Source: Sialis fuliginosa (taxonomy: Eukaryota; Arthropoda; Insecta; Megaloptera; Sialidae). Taken from it: 64,000 bases of DNA. The stretch lies in assembly GCA_961205875.1 (NCBI GenBank), contig OY540813.1, forward strand, positions 17,951,001 through 18,015,000, in the 5' to 3' direction. The notes beneath the pieces were generated by a model, which worked only from the letters and a program-made list of their open reading frames with translations, was not told where the DNA came from and searched no databases. Made by a program: the position numbers and the translations under genes. Of this stretch, positions 13,401 through 25,600 are shown piece after piece (the stretch's first letter is position 1; every line of letters starts with the position of its first letter).

Positions 13401-14959
13401 CTATGTTTTCGTGTATATTTTATACATATTTCGAGGAAAAGTATTTGAACATTTTTTATACGACAAAGAAAACATTAAATGCAGTGAAAATAGGTATATT
13501 TATTAACATAAACTATTTACTATCACTGATTATTGATTTTCATTATATGATAAATATAACGATGATAAAAAGGAATTTATCTTGAAAGTAAGAATAATAA
13601 AAATAAATTAACTACTAAAGCAAAAAACTACATACTATTGATATACATTGGTAGATGGCTGAAAAGTAAAAAAGAGAATTCAATTTCTAACCAAATATAT
13701 ATATACGTAAATTAATTACATCAATGTGTTTGTTTTGACCCTAACATACAATTAATTGTATTCACTATTATTATTGTAATTAGCCAATGTCATCAATGTT
13801 AATTAGATATTATTTTGTATTCATTGCATCTGTTTATGTTTTTGTTATATTGAATTTTGATTAGCTTAATTTTATTTATCATAGTTGGGTATCTGTTTAC
13901 AATTATTATCACAAATATTCACAATAAATTAATTAATTAAAATTTACTTAATTATTAAGTGCGTATCTACAGATACAGAGCTGGATTTAGGAATTACAAA
14001 AAATTTAATAATATTGTGGCTCCAAGTAGATTATTTTTTGGATTCTTGGCAAACGATTTAGTCAAGGTATTAGAAACAATATTTAACAATAATACATACA
14101 TATATAGATTTCTAGAGGAGAAATTGCCACTTAAGGTGTAATAGAAAATTCGGCACTAGATGTTTATTAAAATTTAAAATTATGGATAATTTTCTAATTG
14201 GTAGGTTTATAATTCGTTACCGTTATTTATGTTATGAAATGTTGTTAAAGTTTCCTTTTCCGTTTTAGAAAGTTTAAACTTTTGATTTTATTCTTTCAAT
14301 TAATACTGTAGTCAGAATTCAGGCTATTTAATTATATTATTAGTTTTAATAGTGTACTATTTGTAAAATATCTATATGTATACAATATGGTAGTGTTATG
14401 TTTTTAGTGTTGCAAGTTTAGCTTTTTTTTATCAAAAATTTTATACTTACGAATTTTTTCGATTTTTTTTAAATATACATTATTTTTGTAAATATTTTGA
14501 GTAGTATCTTTATGAACTCACAAAATATTTTCTAATATTTAATATAATATTCTTCCAATAGGAATAGTAAAAATAAATATTAAATTTTAATGGTTTTATT
14601 AATTCAATATGTACATATTATTATGTATAAAAATATTAATCACTATAAATAGCGTTCTCAAACCTGTATTCTAAAATTGTTTTGTACGAAAAATAATTTA
14701 TAATTTGTAGGATGTCCCTGAACCAGTATTATAAATAATTATTACTTCTTAAAATGTCGAAAATTTTATTGCATAACTTGCAAACATATACTTGTTGACA
14801 GAAAACAAACTGTGAATTTTTAATCACATAACAAGGGGTGTGAAAATTTTCCATGACCCCCTTGTGTGTTGTTCAAATTACAAAAAAGTTTTATGTCGAT
14901 GATATTTTTGAAATAAAAATAAATTAGTATATATATATAACAAACAACAGACAAAAACT
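13401..14959. other. AT-rich stretch, nothing recognised
   Basis: Two short plus frames (13403-13585 and 13959-14141) lack domains. No repeat boundaries were seen. Confidence 0.5.
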
Positions 14960-15180
14960 ATGGTTATGACTTATCAAATACAAATCCCCTAACCATAAAA
15001 ATTGTAAGAGTTTAGACTTACACGTGTTTCAATAGCAATGCTATCATCATCAGAGTCTTAAAGACACTAACTTAAAACTAAATACTACGACTATTTATAT
15101 ACCTTAGAAACTACTGGACCGGAACTTATCCTGGAACGGGTAACGTTGACCGTATAGTATATACTATATACTCGTATACA
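14960..15180 (-). mobile_element. probable Penelope-like element fragment around the ribozyme motif
   Basis: The sequence around the hammerhead motif is denser in G and C than its flanks. No reverse transcriptase or GIY-YIG coding is left in this window, so only an end fragment remains. Limits are approximate. Confidence 0.35.
15011..15062 (-). ncRNA. hammerhead ribozyme-like motif (probable Penelope-type retroelement relic)
   Basis: Read on the minus strand, the order is type I hammerhead. Stem I 5' arm AGACU is at 15058-15054 and box CUGAUGA at 15053-15047. Stem II GAUAGC/GCUAUU has a 3-nt loop (15045-15031). GAA is at 15030-15028, followed by a minimal self-complementary stem III ACAC/GUGU (15027-15020) and H17 = A at 15019. 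The stem I 3' arm AGUCU is at 15018-15014 and pairs perfectly with the 5' arm. Three further U-A pairs follow after one bulged A. One extra U at 15046 sits between the core and stem II, and the first stem II pair is G-U, so activity may be weakened. Very short helix III hammerheads are known from Penelope-like retroelements; that assignment is inference. Confidence 0.6.
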
Positions 15181-15709
15181 TAAATAAATGATATTAAAAA
15201 CTGAAAATAACAAAACATTTCAAGAAAAACACGCAAAATAAAATATTAAATTTTAATGGTTTTAGTTATAGAGCAATAAAATAAAAAAATACATTTTCTT
15301 TGCGTTTCCGGTAAGGACCTGTATAAACGCCTATAATTTTGTGTTTTCTATTTCTGAGGTCGGAATCGCCTACCCCTAGTTACACCTCTAGGAAAGGCAC
15401 AAAAAAAACACTTGATTTTTGTATGAAATGGGATCTTTGGGCTTGTGTTTGACTAGCAATTTCTTCCAGGCTCACAATCAGCTTAATTGATGAATACGTC
15501 ACTCTCAATTCTCTCACCTTGGATTAAATTTCTTATAGCTGAAATTATGTAAATCATGGCCGTCATCGCGCTTCTTATGCTTCTGTGCATCCCTGACATA
15601 ACATATGAATAGATATTTTCTTCACACAGTCAAATCATGTTTGAAAAATAATTATATAGGTATATAAAAAAGTTATGATAACTTGATATTTAAAAAAATA
15701 TTTATTTCA
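15181..15709. other. unassigned stretch
   Basis: The part at about 15300-15600 is slightly less AT-rich but has no long frame and no inverted ends. I recognise nothing. Confidence 0.4.
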
Positions 15710-16280
15710 TACAGTATGTCCCAGGATAGATGTGAATGATATTTGGTGATCGAGTCTTGCTTGATGTAAAACTTACGTATATCAAAAATTAGTTGATTTG
15801 ATCTTTTACAACGCAAAGTTGTAAAAATTACCAAGAACAAATTACCTATATTTTTTAAAATATGAAAAAAAATCCACAAAGAAAATTTGTTTAGAATGCA
15901 ATTTTGTAACCCTATACCGAATTTCAGAGCATTAAAAAAAAACAATTTCAATAAATTAATTAGATCTTATTTTATTGTAAAGTGAAAAGTATGGTTGAAA
16001 ACAACTTAAGAACTAAATAATAATGTGTCTCTAACCCTATTTTACATTAAAAAAAAAAATACTTTGAAATTCAGTAAAGGGCTAAAAAATTGCATTCTAA
16101 ATAAACATTCTTAGTGCAGATAGTTTGTTCTTGGTTATTTTTACAACTTTGCTTATAAAACACCTTGTATAGGTACCTTAATTTTACATCAAACAGGAAT
16201 CGATCACCAAATATCATTCCGAAATTCGAAATTTTTTGTTCATTACATCTCTTGTAACATCTATCCTGAGATATACTGTA
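15710..16280. mobile_element. mariner-like foldback MITE, TA-flanked
   Basis: It starts TACAGTATGTCCCAGGATAG and ends with the complement of a close variant, with TA at 15710-15711 and 16279-16280. The arms extend inward for roughly 250 bp (GATATTTGGTGATCGA on the left, TCGATCACCAAATATC on the right). A partial second copy begins at 36218. Confidence 0.75.
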
Positions 16281-18813
16281 TATTTCATGAAAATTTCCAC
16301 GTTTTTATGAGAGGTTTTTATATGGTTTAAAAGTATTTTATCTGATAAATGTTACCAGATTAACAGATACTTTATTATACTTACATTATAAAATGTCAGG
16401 GTGCGAAATGATATTTATCTGGATAATTATCTCGTCTCGTTTTGTATCGTATGCAGTCTTAATTATTTCGGAAAAAGTTTTGGTTTCGAATAGGTTTCGG
16501 AGGTCAAACTAGTTTCGGATATCCAATAGTTACGGCTTAGGATACGGAGCTCCGTAACATCCCTTGTTTGTTTTATGTGATGGCGTGGTGAAAAATTTGT
16601 CTGAATACTGACATATTTCAACTGAGATTTATTTTATTGGAAATTAAAAAATATATTAAAATCAGTTAATCGTATATAAGTATCTTGATAGTTCTCCAAT
16701 ATTCTATTTTGAAACTATGATCATTTTCATAAAATTTGCAGTCTAAAAATTTATATGTTAGATATGTATAATGTATAATATTATTATTTTAAACGGGATT
16801 ATCTTCCCATTCCCTGGAATCTGCCTGTACAAATAATTACACGTTAATAACAATACAGCAAATAAAAATGCAAAAAAAAAACTATTACAAAATGACCAAA
16901 AACAATTTTTTTTATAAAAAACAACTGCTCTGATCACGCAACAAACATTGGTCAATTAAACTCGGAAACAGACATAGGATATATAATTAAATTACAATGT
17001 TTACAATAATAATAATTATAGTCACAGCAATTAGCGATTTTACACCCGTATCGTGACATCAACATTTGTCGGAGTGAGTGATGTAGAGGGGGTGCGAGAT
17101 AATACAAGAAAATGACCTGCAGTGCTTCCAAAACCTGGAATGATTTTTTATTAGAATATAATTTTTGAGATAAAGAGCTTATAAACACATTTTGGTTTGG
17201 TTTGATCGAAAGTAGGTTTATTTGTAATAATAATATATAAAAAATTTAGATACCATTGCTGAAATAAGCATGGATTTCATACGTCCAAACTGTTTATATT
17301 ATGGTCGGTGGCCTCCTCTCGCCAAAAAAGGTTGATTAGCCTGGTAGCCTGTGGCTAAATGGGGCATGGCGAGTTGAGTCCTGACAGCCATTCTCTCGCT
17401 TTTTGGTTCTTATTATTTTTGAAGAAAAAAATAAAAAACCACACATAAACAGTACTAATTACTTACACATAAAATGCAAATGGATTAGTAAATTTTTGAC
17501 ATACATTTTGCTTATTTTCTTATTTGTTGGTTACCCAGTAGGAAACTGTTTTATATAAAGGCATACATGGACTATTATTATCAATTCATATTAGTTTACG
17601 ACTTGAACCTGAATTTTCCGGGAAACATTTTTAGATCTGATTGGATCACTTAAGATCTAAAATTTTTCCTCGGGTTATTTATGGTTCGTGTTCAATATCA
17701 TCAACATCATTTTTGGTATCTTTTCAACGGAATTTTTTTAGGAATTGTGTTTGTATATTATATTAGTATTTAAAAAATTTCGTGTATAAATAATAATCAA
17801 AATCACTACTTCATATATTATAATATATAATAATAGTAACGTTTTGAATAAACGTTGGCCCACATTTAAAAAGGGTTTGTATATTCTGAAAATTACATTA
17901 AAATAAAGCTAGGGAGAAAAATATAAAGAAGAATTTGTTAATTAACCATATATGTATATTATAAAAATAACCAATTGTTAAATATACAAATCAAATTTTT
18001 GTATCAACCTTTTCTGACACTAATTTTAACACGTTGTATTTTTTGTATTCTTTCATCTCTGCAAAAATAATTAATTTTTTTACTGAAAATATTTTCATAA
18101 ATCTTTTAAAAATCAAAAAAGAAAACCGATTAAAATATTACAAATATTTTTTTTAACTTATTAAAAATAACATAAAAATATAAGGTTTAGTTCCCTGATT
18201 TAAAAAAAAAAATGATATGTACGTGTTTTAGAAACACTGTTCTACAACAAGCAATTGAAAGAGTGAGTGAGAGCAAGCAAGATAAGTGGGAGGGAGTATG
18301 TGTAAGAGACAATGAGAGATGTTGACCATAGGAATATGTATGTATATTGAATATTTGATTTGGATCTAAATTACAGACGGCTACTAGCTTGTACAACTTG
18401 TTGACGATTTTTGTTTGTTATTGTGCCTTAACAGAACTAGTGTTTATTATAGTGTACTTAAAGGTTTGATATGTCTTTTGATATTTTATTTTATTTTCAT
18501 TGAGTTAATAAATTGTTGTAAAAAGTTAAAAAAAATAATTTTTTTTCACACTTCAGGATAATTTAATAGATATATTAAATTAATATGAATTGTGAAAAGT
18601 TATTTATAATTTATAATAATACTTCTTTTTGATGTTATTTACATTAAAAGTGGAAATATTTGCCCCAGGGTTACTATATTTTGTATTTAATTATGACTGA
18701 TGATAAACGATTATGATATTTTTAAATTTTGTACTTGAATGCTAAAAGGACTTAATGTTAAAATATTGAGTTCGGCGATTTAAGTGTGTCTTATAAAAAA
18801 TTGAAATGAATAT
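16281..18813. other. mostly AT-rich, with one unexplained GC-richer patch
   Basis: The patch at about 17300-17405 is G/C-rich compared with its surroundings. It lacks an open frame of note and does not show a tRNA B box. The rest shows nothing. The frames at 16758-17188 and 18187-18396 look like chance. Confidence 0.4.
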
Positions 18814-18869
18814 AAAAGTGCTCAAAAGCTGATAAATTATAAATTAAAATAATCTTTTTGAGCACTTTT
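18814..18869. repeat. short inverted repeat (hairpin)
   Basis: AAAAGTGCTCAAAAG pairs with CTTTTTGAGCACTTTT, with a loop of about 24 nt. Function is unknown. Confidence 0.6.
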
Positions 18870-19128
18870 TCTTGTTTTTATTTATTTATTCACGACTTGA
18901 CGATGGTCTAATTAAAAAGGGCATTATTTTTTTTATAAGAAACACTTCAAAGTTAAAATTGAAATTTTGACACCATAGGATTACAAATATGTATAACAAT
19001 ATCCTCTTTTCGCGATCTTTTTCAGAAAAAAATATGAAACATAAAATTAAAAACTAAAAGGAAACTATAATGTAATATGGTATATTCTACATATACAAGT
19101 CTTGAGGTTTCCGCGGTGATCTTGGTAT

Positions 19129-19277
19129 GGATCTTGGCTTCTGGGTATAAACCGCGTCGATTTGGTCGTATTATCAGCCAATGTTCCGCCAAACATTGCA
19201 GTGTGCATCTTCAGGGCTCTTCTAAAAATAACTTTTAGAAGAGCCCTGACGCGGCTTATACCCAGAAACCAAGATCC
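19129..19277. repeat. nested palindrome upstream of globin exon 1
   Basis: Outer arms of 30 bp (19129-19158 and 19248-19277, GGATCTTGG...AAACCGCGTC) enclose an inner perfect 16-bp hairpin, CAGGGCTCTTCTAAAA (19212-19227) with its complement (19233-19248). The left side carries 53 unpaired bases. It ends 168 bp before the splice acceptor of the start-codon exon. Open frames in it on both strands are an effect of the palindrome. Confidence 0.75.
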
Positions 19278-19445
19278 ATTGCACATTCTATTTATTAATT
19301 TTAAAATAATAAAAATTAGAAGAGCTAATATTTTTCTATTTTTATTGAAAACATGAATACAGTATTAGTGAAGTAAAAAAATATATGGATTTTAATTTAT
19401 ACTTTTTTTTTTAATTCTAAGAAATTAATTTTACATCTTTGCAGG

Positions 19446-19648
19446 ATGGGTAACCTGTTGGACTATTTCTGGGGCGCAGTCGGTGGTGGGGGCAGGAGTA
19501 GCCGAGTGGATCCACTTCCAGACAACGCAGCTTTCGATGTTCCCGATCACGTGACAGGACTGACTCCTAGAGAAATCCACGCGATTCGGGATACGTGGTA
19601 CGCCATGAAGAAAGATATCAAAGGGATTGGAGTTAGCTTATTTATAAA
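19446..19648 (+). CDS. globin exon 1 (start codon, N-terminal extension, helices A to B)
   Basis: The exon begins one base before the ATG, at an acceptor with a T-rich tract and cag ending at 19444; the donor GTAAGG starts at 19649. It encodes 67 full codons plus two bases. The protein starts MGNLLDYFWGAVGGGG, followed by an acidic linker, then LTPREIHAIRDTW (helix A, conserved Trp) and the start of helix B ending GVSLFI. The leading Met-Gly could suggest N-acylation as in some membrane globins, but the residue at position 6 is Asp, which does not fit the usual myristoylation consensus, so I do not claim it. The upstream leader exon was not identified. Confidence 0.95.
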
Positions 19649-22600
19649 GTAAGGAAATATATAATATAGCATATAGCCCTTTCGGATTTTATTTCAAAAT
19701 CTGTATGTAATGAATTTTTTAAATTGAAGTTTCATATTGACGAAATAAAATAAACTGTGTTATATCAAGTGTTTACCTACTCACGTTATTAATATTTGTG
19801 ATTTTGATATTAACCCTAGAACCTTACACAGGGATTACCCAGAACCCACAAAATTTGTGAAAAATGGTAAAATAAATTTTCTTTCATTGTCCAATCGCAT
19901 TTTTCACGGCGAAAAAATAATAATACCTACTATATTTTTTCCAATGTCCTATTCCATTGTTCAGACTTTGAGCTTGCAAATGAAAAAAAAAGTATCTCTA
20001 CGACCAACAGTCAGTTCAACACACTGATTTAATGTGTTGGGGGTGTGTGTAAGCCCTGTGTAGGTTATTTGTTTCATACAATATAATGTAGGGTCCTAAG
20101 GTTAAAACAATAAAAAATATACATAAGTATACATGTATATTTTATGTGCATAAACTATTGTAGATTTTCAGGGTTTTCGTTTTTTTAATATATTTATTTA
20201 TTCACTAGGGAACCTCTTAAATGTACCATTTCTGATTTTGTTTAGATTGAAATATGGCATGTGTATTTTTAATAGCAATACAATAGGTTTAAATAAAATC
20301 ACTATTTATAATAAAAAATTAACGCGGTGGGAATTAAATCCGGATGTAACATTTCTTTATCTGAAATCTCTACCAGTGGATCTCCGGTCTTTTGTTTATA
20401 TAGGGTTTAAAATAGTTTAAATATATTAAATGTACATAAAATATATTTTGTTATACCTTGTAATCAATGACACGTCTACCACCAAAATCAGGTGTGTATT
20501 ATCTACACCATATTTCAGTATGAAAAAATCGAAAGCGATCCCCGTTGCCAGTTAATTATTACATTTCTTCAATGACTAGTATTTGCCTTATTCTTTACAT
20601 TAATATTAAGAAATTTTTCTTAATAATATATTGTACTATGGTGAAAATGAATACTTATTTATTTCAAAGGTTATTCTCAAAGTATCCGAAATACAAAGCA
20701 TACTTCAAGGCGTTCAAAGATATACCAATAATGCAGTTGCCAAACAATGTGAAGCTCCAGGCGCACGCCACGGGCGTCATGTACCAGGTGATGTGTTTGA
20801 TAGACACATTAGACGATCCTGAAACTCTTATTGCCATGTTACACAAAGTCGGAGACAATCACGGGAAGCACAATGTCACAGAACAAGCCTTCTGGGTGAG
20901 TAGTACAGAGAGGGAGTTATTCAAGCGTAATGCTAGCTAGATGCATATTTTAATTTGCACTGTTTTCATTAGTTTGTGATCAGTGGCGTAGTAACAAAGT
21001 GGACTATAAATAAAGTAGAACTCCTTATTTTTTTCATCTCCTTATCATTTTATTTTCTATGGCTTCACACGCTAGAACTGGGTAAATATCATATTAAATA
21101 TTATAACTTATTCGTTGGCCAGTAATGCTGAAGAGTTTTTATTTGACAATTTTTACCCATTAAATCCCATAAAGGTGGAAACTATAAAAATGTAGTTTGA
21201 CAAAAATTTACTTTCGGTTGTTCTCTCGACTATAAAACTGCATCAGTTTTAGGGGTACACCGAAAGTGAAATTTTCAATTTCGGCCGGAACCGGATTACC
21301 GGAATTCACAAAAAAATCTGTTTTTATTAGTAATAATAATTAAATAATTTAAATTTTATACCATAATCCGAAATTTTTAAAAATCTTTGATTTATACTTG
21401 AACAGTTCAATGTTCATAATATAATGACATTTTTATTAATATATTATTATAAAAAAATTTTGTTTATTTAATATCTCAGCTTGGCGCGATCCTACAAACT
21501 CAAACTTTTTTTTAAATATAGCTTACACCATTAACATTAAGAGTATCAAGTGCCCTTAGACCGTCGTGACCCTTTTCTCCTATTATAAACAAATTAAATT
21601 TGATAAATTTATAAATAAGCTGGATAATTTAGGCCAATTTATAAATGTTATAATTACAACTAAACCATACTTATGCCGAACAAAATGTAAAAAATTGCAT
21701 TTGTGTTATGAAATTATTGTTCCCATTAAAATTTTTGTTAATAAAATGTTGTTATATCATAATTATTATATTTATATTAGATTTTTTAAACAAAAATAAC
21801 GTGTATTATTTATGAGTTTCTTTGTAGATAGTAATAATAAAATTTAAAAATTCCGGGAAAATCAGGTCAGAATTTACCAGTTCAGGCCGGAACCGGAACC
21901 GGAATAAAATTGCGAATTCCGGGACACCCCTAATTAGTTTATACAATTTCGCACGGAACTAGAATTTTTTTAAATGAGTTTATAGTTGCTATAAAATAAT
22001 ATATCCTTATCGAAGAAAACAATTTTATTTAAATTCTCTTTGAAATATGTTACCATCTCTCAAAATTAATTGCCAAATGACTTGTTAACGAATTTCTATT
22101 AAAAGTATGTTAAGTTGTGAAAAGATTTTACAAATTTTAAATTGATTTTTCATGGAAAATTTATGATAATCAAAATGTCTTAGGTCAGACTAATTACTCA
22201 GGCTTTTTATAGAAATTAAATACATATATTAAATTGATATTAATAGCACCAAAATATTAATTGTTGACTTTGACTACTTTTGAATTATCATTATTTTTTT
22301 TAGACCTTATAGGTATATTGTATATTATTATTGTATTTTGCTTAATTTCTTAAGCCGATGAAAAGAACTCTGTGGATACATTTTTCATGCAAGATAATAA
22401 TTTAATTATTTGATTTAATCACATACTTATGCGGAAACAAGAAACGCATTTTTAATATTACATTAATTCTACTTACGTAATATTTCAACAGCCATAAAAG
22501 TGATCTTTATTCTGTATGTACTCATATGGCTTAGTTAGGCAAGCATGAAAAATAAGAAGCAAAAGAAGAGAGAAAAAGGGAGTATGATAACTATTTAAAA

Positions 22601-25600
22601 TTCTTTTAAAATGTTTGAAATTACTTAAAATGGAATAGTTAATAGATTGAACATTTGCGTTCTTAGAATTTTCTTCGAAATATGAATTGTAAATTAATAA
22701 TTTCAAATTTAAATAAACAATAAAAGATAGATATATATCTACAGGGTTGCGGAAATTGCAAGTATTAGTTTGATTTATTATCGAACAGTGGTTACATTTG
22801 TAAGTAATATTGGGGTTAAAACGTTGGTTATCTCCTTCCTATAACTACACGGATAAACTATTCCTATTATTAAAATTAAATTTTTGACTATCCAATATGT
22901 CACTTCTATAAGTATTATACATATGTCCTCGTTTTTGCCTCACCTTTAAAAATTAATTATTAATTCAACACCTATAAATAATCGTGACTTGTTAAATAAT
23001 TTTATTTTAAATTAAAATCCTTTATTCATTTAGATGTACATTTACGGTTTCATTTAATTTAACCCTTGTGTATCCATTAGGATAGTTACCCGACGAATTC
23101 TGTATGTAATTATTTTTTTGATTTTATTGTTATGCTATTTCTTAAGAAAAAATAAAAAAGTATTTGGAAGTGACCGATTTTTGAACCTAGATTTAAACGA
23201 ACGTTGGTTAATGGATTAAGATGAAATCTGGTATACGGACGTAGATTGATAACTCAAAAACAGAAATTATGAAATTAAAAAAAACATTTTTTTGGACCCC
23301 CCTAACATAGACTGAAAAGTGTACTCAAAAAATGTTTTTCACTTAGGGTGTCATTAGATAGGCCTCTCAAAATACAACAAAAAATGTTCTAAGAAGTTTT
23401 AATTTTAACCCATCAGTCACGAGAACAGAAAAGAAATATATTTAAGAAATTTATCTTTTTTGTAAAAAAAATATAATATAATTTACCTTCTAAATTGAAC
23501 GTCATAATAAAAACACTACCGTTTGTAATATCGAAACTTTTACATTGATGTTAATAACATTTGTTTTCTATTTACATATTTTCATTGATTTTAAAATGAT
23601 TATTTAAAATAAAATGTAAGGTCATTAACAGTAACATTAAATTTGATAACAATAACATAGGGTTAAAGTGTATTATATTTTCAGTTTCATATTTTGACTT
23701 TCAGTTAAAATTTTCAAATAAAGTATGAGCGAAACATATATAATATGAGAAAAGAATAACAGTTCTACACTTTTTTGTTTACATATATGCCACCACTGTA
23801 TTTCAATAGAAAATTACAATTTAAAATGAATATGTTCGGTCGATATTGGGGTAGAGTCCATGTTAGTCTTAGTGCTTTTAGAGGTCAGAACTCAAATAGG
23901 TCGTTACCATATATTATGTCCAGCACTAGTTTTAACTCAGCCCGCAAAAGATCGTCTGCATGCAATGATATATGTGCAAGTACAGATAAACACTGCTATT
24001 AAATGTGGTATAGGTACTATGTATAACAGTGCTTTTAAAAATGTTATGTATTGTTCAATTCAAACATTTAATACATATATTAATACATAACATCCTATTG
24101 TAACCCAGTCAATAGGCAATTTTGGGTCAAGGTATATTAAGACAAGGTAGTCTCATTAGCTCCTTAACCAATTAAAGATGGCGCGGGAATTGATGTGACT
24201 ACGAAGACATTCAAATCTTATAAATATATAATTGAATATCAGTTACAAAAAATGCTTTAATTTATTCTTGTTTTCATTATTTTGATTTTTTAACACATAC
24301 AATCAAAGAAATACAAATTCGACATTGCAAAATCATAAAAAAATGTCAGAATCACAGAACGTATTACCAATAGTAAGAATGATGCTTCCCGAATAGACCA
24401 AAATTTCTGTGACAGTTTTTTTGTGATTTTGCAATTTCGAATTTGTACTTATTTGATTGTATGTGTTGTGAAAATATCAAAAAGTACGAAAACAAATGTA
24501 AATAAAGGAATTTTTTGTAATTGATATTCAATTATACATTTATACGATTTGAATATGTCTTCGTGGTGACGTCAATTCTCGCGTCAACCTTGATTGGTGA
24601 AGGAGCTGATGAGACTACCTTGTCTTTATATACCTTGATTTTGGGTAACATTAAATCCAGGAGTTTTGATATTTAAAAGGTTCACGTAATTTTGGGTTCT
24701 ATATATAATTGGTGAGTTTTTGACCTTGGCGCTGCCACGACAATATTAATAAAAAATTCGTACTTTTTCGACTATTGTAAGTTTTGACAACAAGGATTCG
24801 AAAATATGAAATTTTATTTTCCTACAACACATTTTAAAGCAGGTATAAATAGTAGGGTGTTAAATCCAGTTATAAAATGTATATTGTTTGTCTAATTAAT
24901 TAAATAATACATTTATCATTGTTGTGTTCCTTGATTATTTATGTTTTGTGCATTATAGGTTCACAACTATTGTGATTTAATTTTATATAGGGAAAATAAT
25001 CACTTCATTTTCGGGTATAAACTACGGAAATGATGATATTTAGTATAATAAAAATTATAATATTTATATAGTATATATTTGGTAAGGTTAACCAGGTATA
25101 TTTTTTTTATTAAGGAGGAAATATTAATATATGTAATATATGTTCTAGGATCTAAAAGACGTATTAATGGAATTATTAACAGAGGAACTTGGCACAAAAT
25201 TCACTACCGAGAGGTCAGATGCGTGGGGAAAAATGTTGGATACTGCTATAACAGTTATAGTTACAAAATTGGACGCAACAGACACTACATAGATTCAATT
25301 AATTCAATTTGATCGATGTCTTATAGAATTTAACTTTTTTTAAATCTGAAATATTAGTTTTTATTTGAATAATCTGTTCATAGGTAAATACTTAATTAAT
25401 TTTTTGAGCACTTCATATACTTTAAATATATACCTACCTAATATGTTGGTAGTTTATGTTTCAGAATAAATCCGTCAAACATTTATATGCGGTACTGTTG
25501 ACATTATATAAGCTACCTAAATATATGTATATTATTTACTTATCTATACAGTGCATTCCAAAAGTTCCGGGCCACCTAAATAACTTTTGAATGGTTTAAA

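Noticed and set aside
20545..20940. 131-codon frame as a single globin-like gene
   Set aside because: It reads through intron on both sides; only 20670-20895 is exon, as the splice sites and phases show.
25079..25312. 77-codon plus frame over exon 3a
   Set aside because: It is in a different frame from the helix G-H reading and carries no globin residues.
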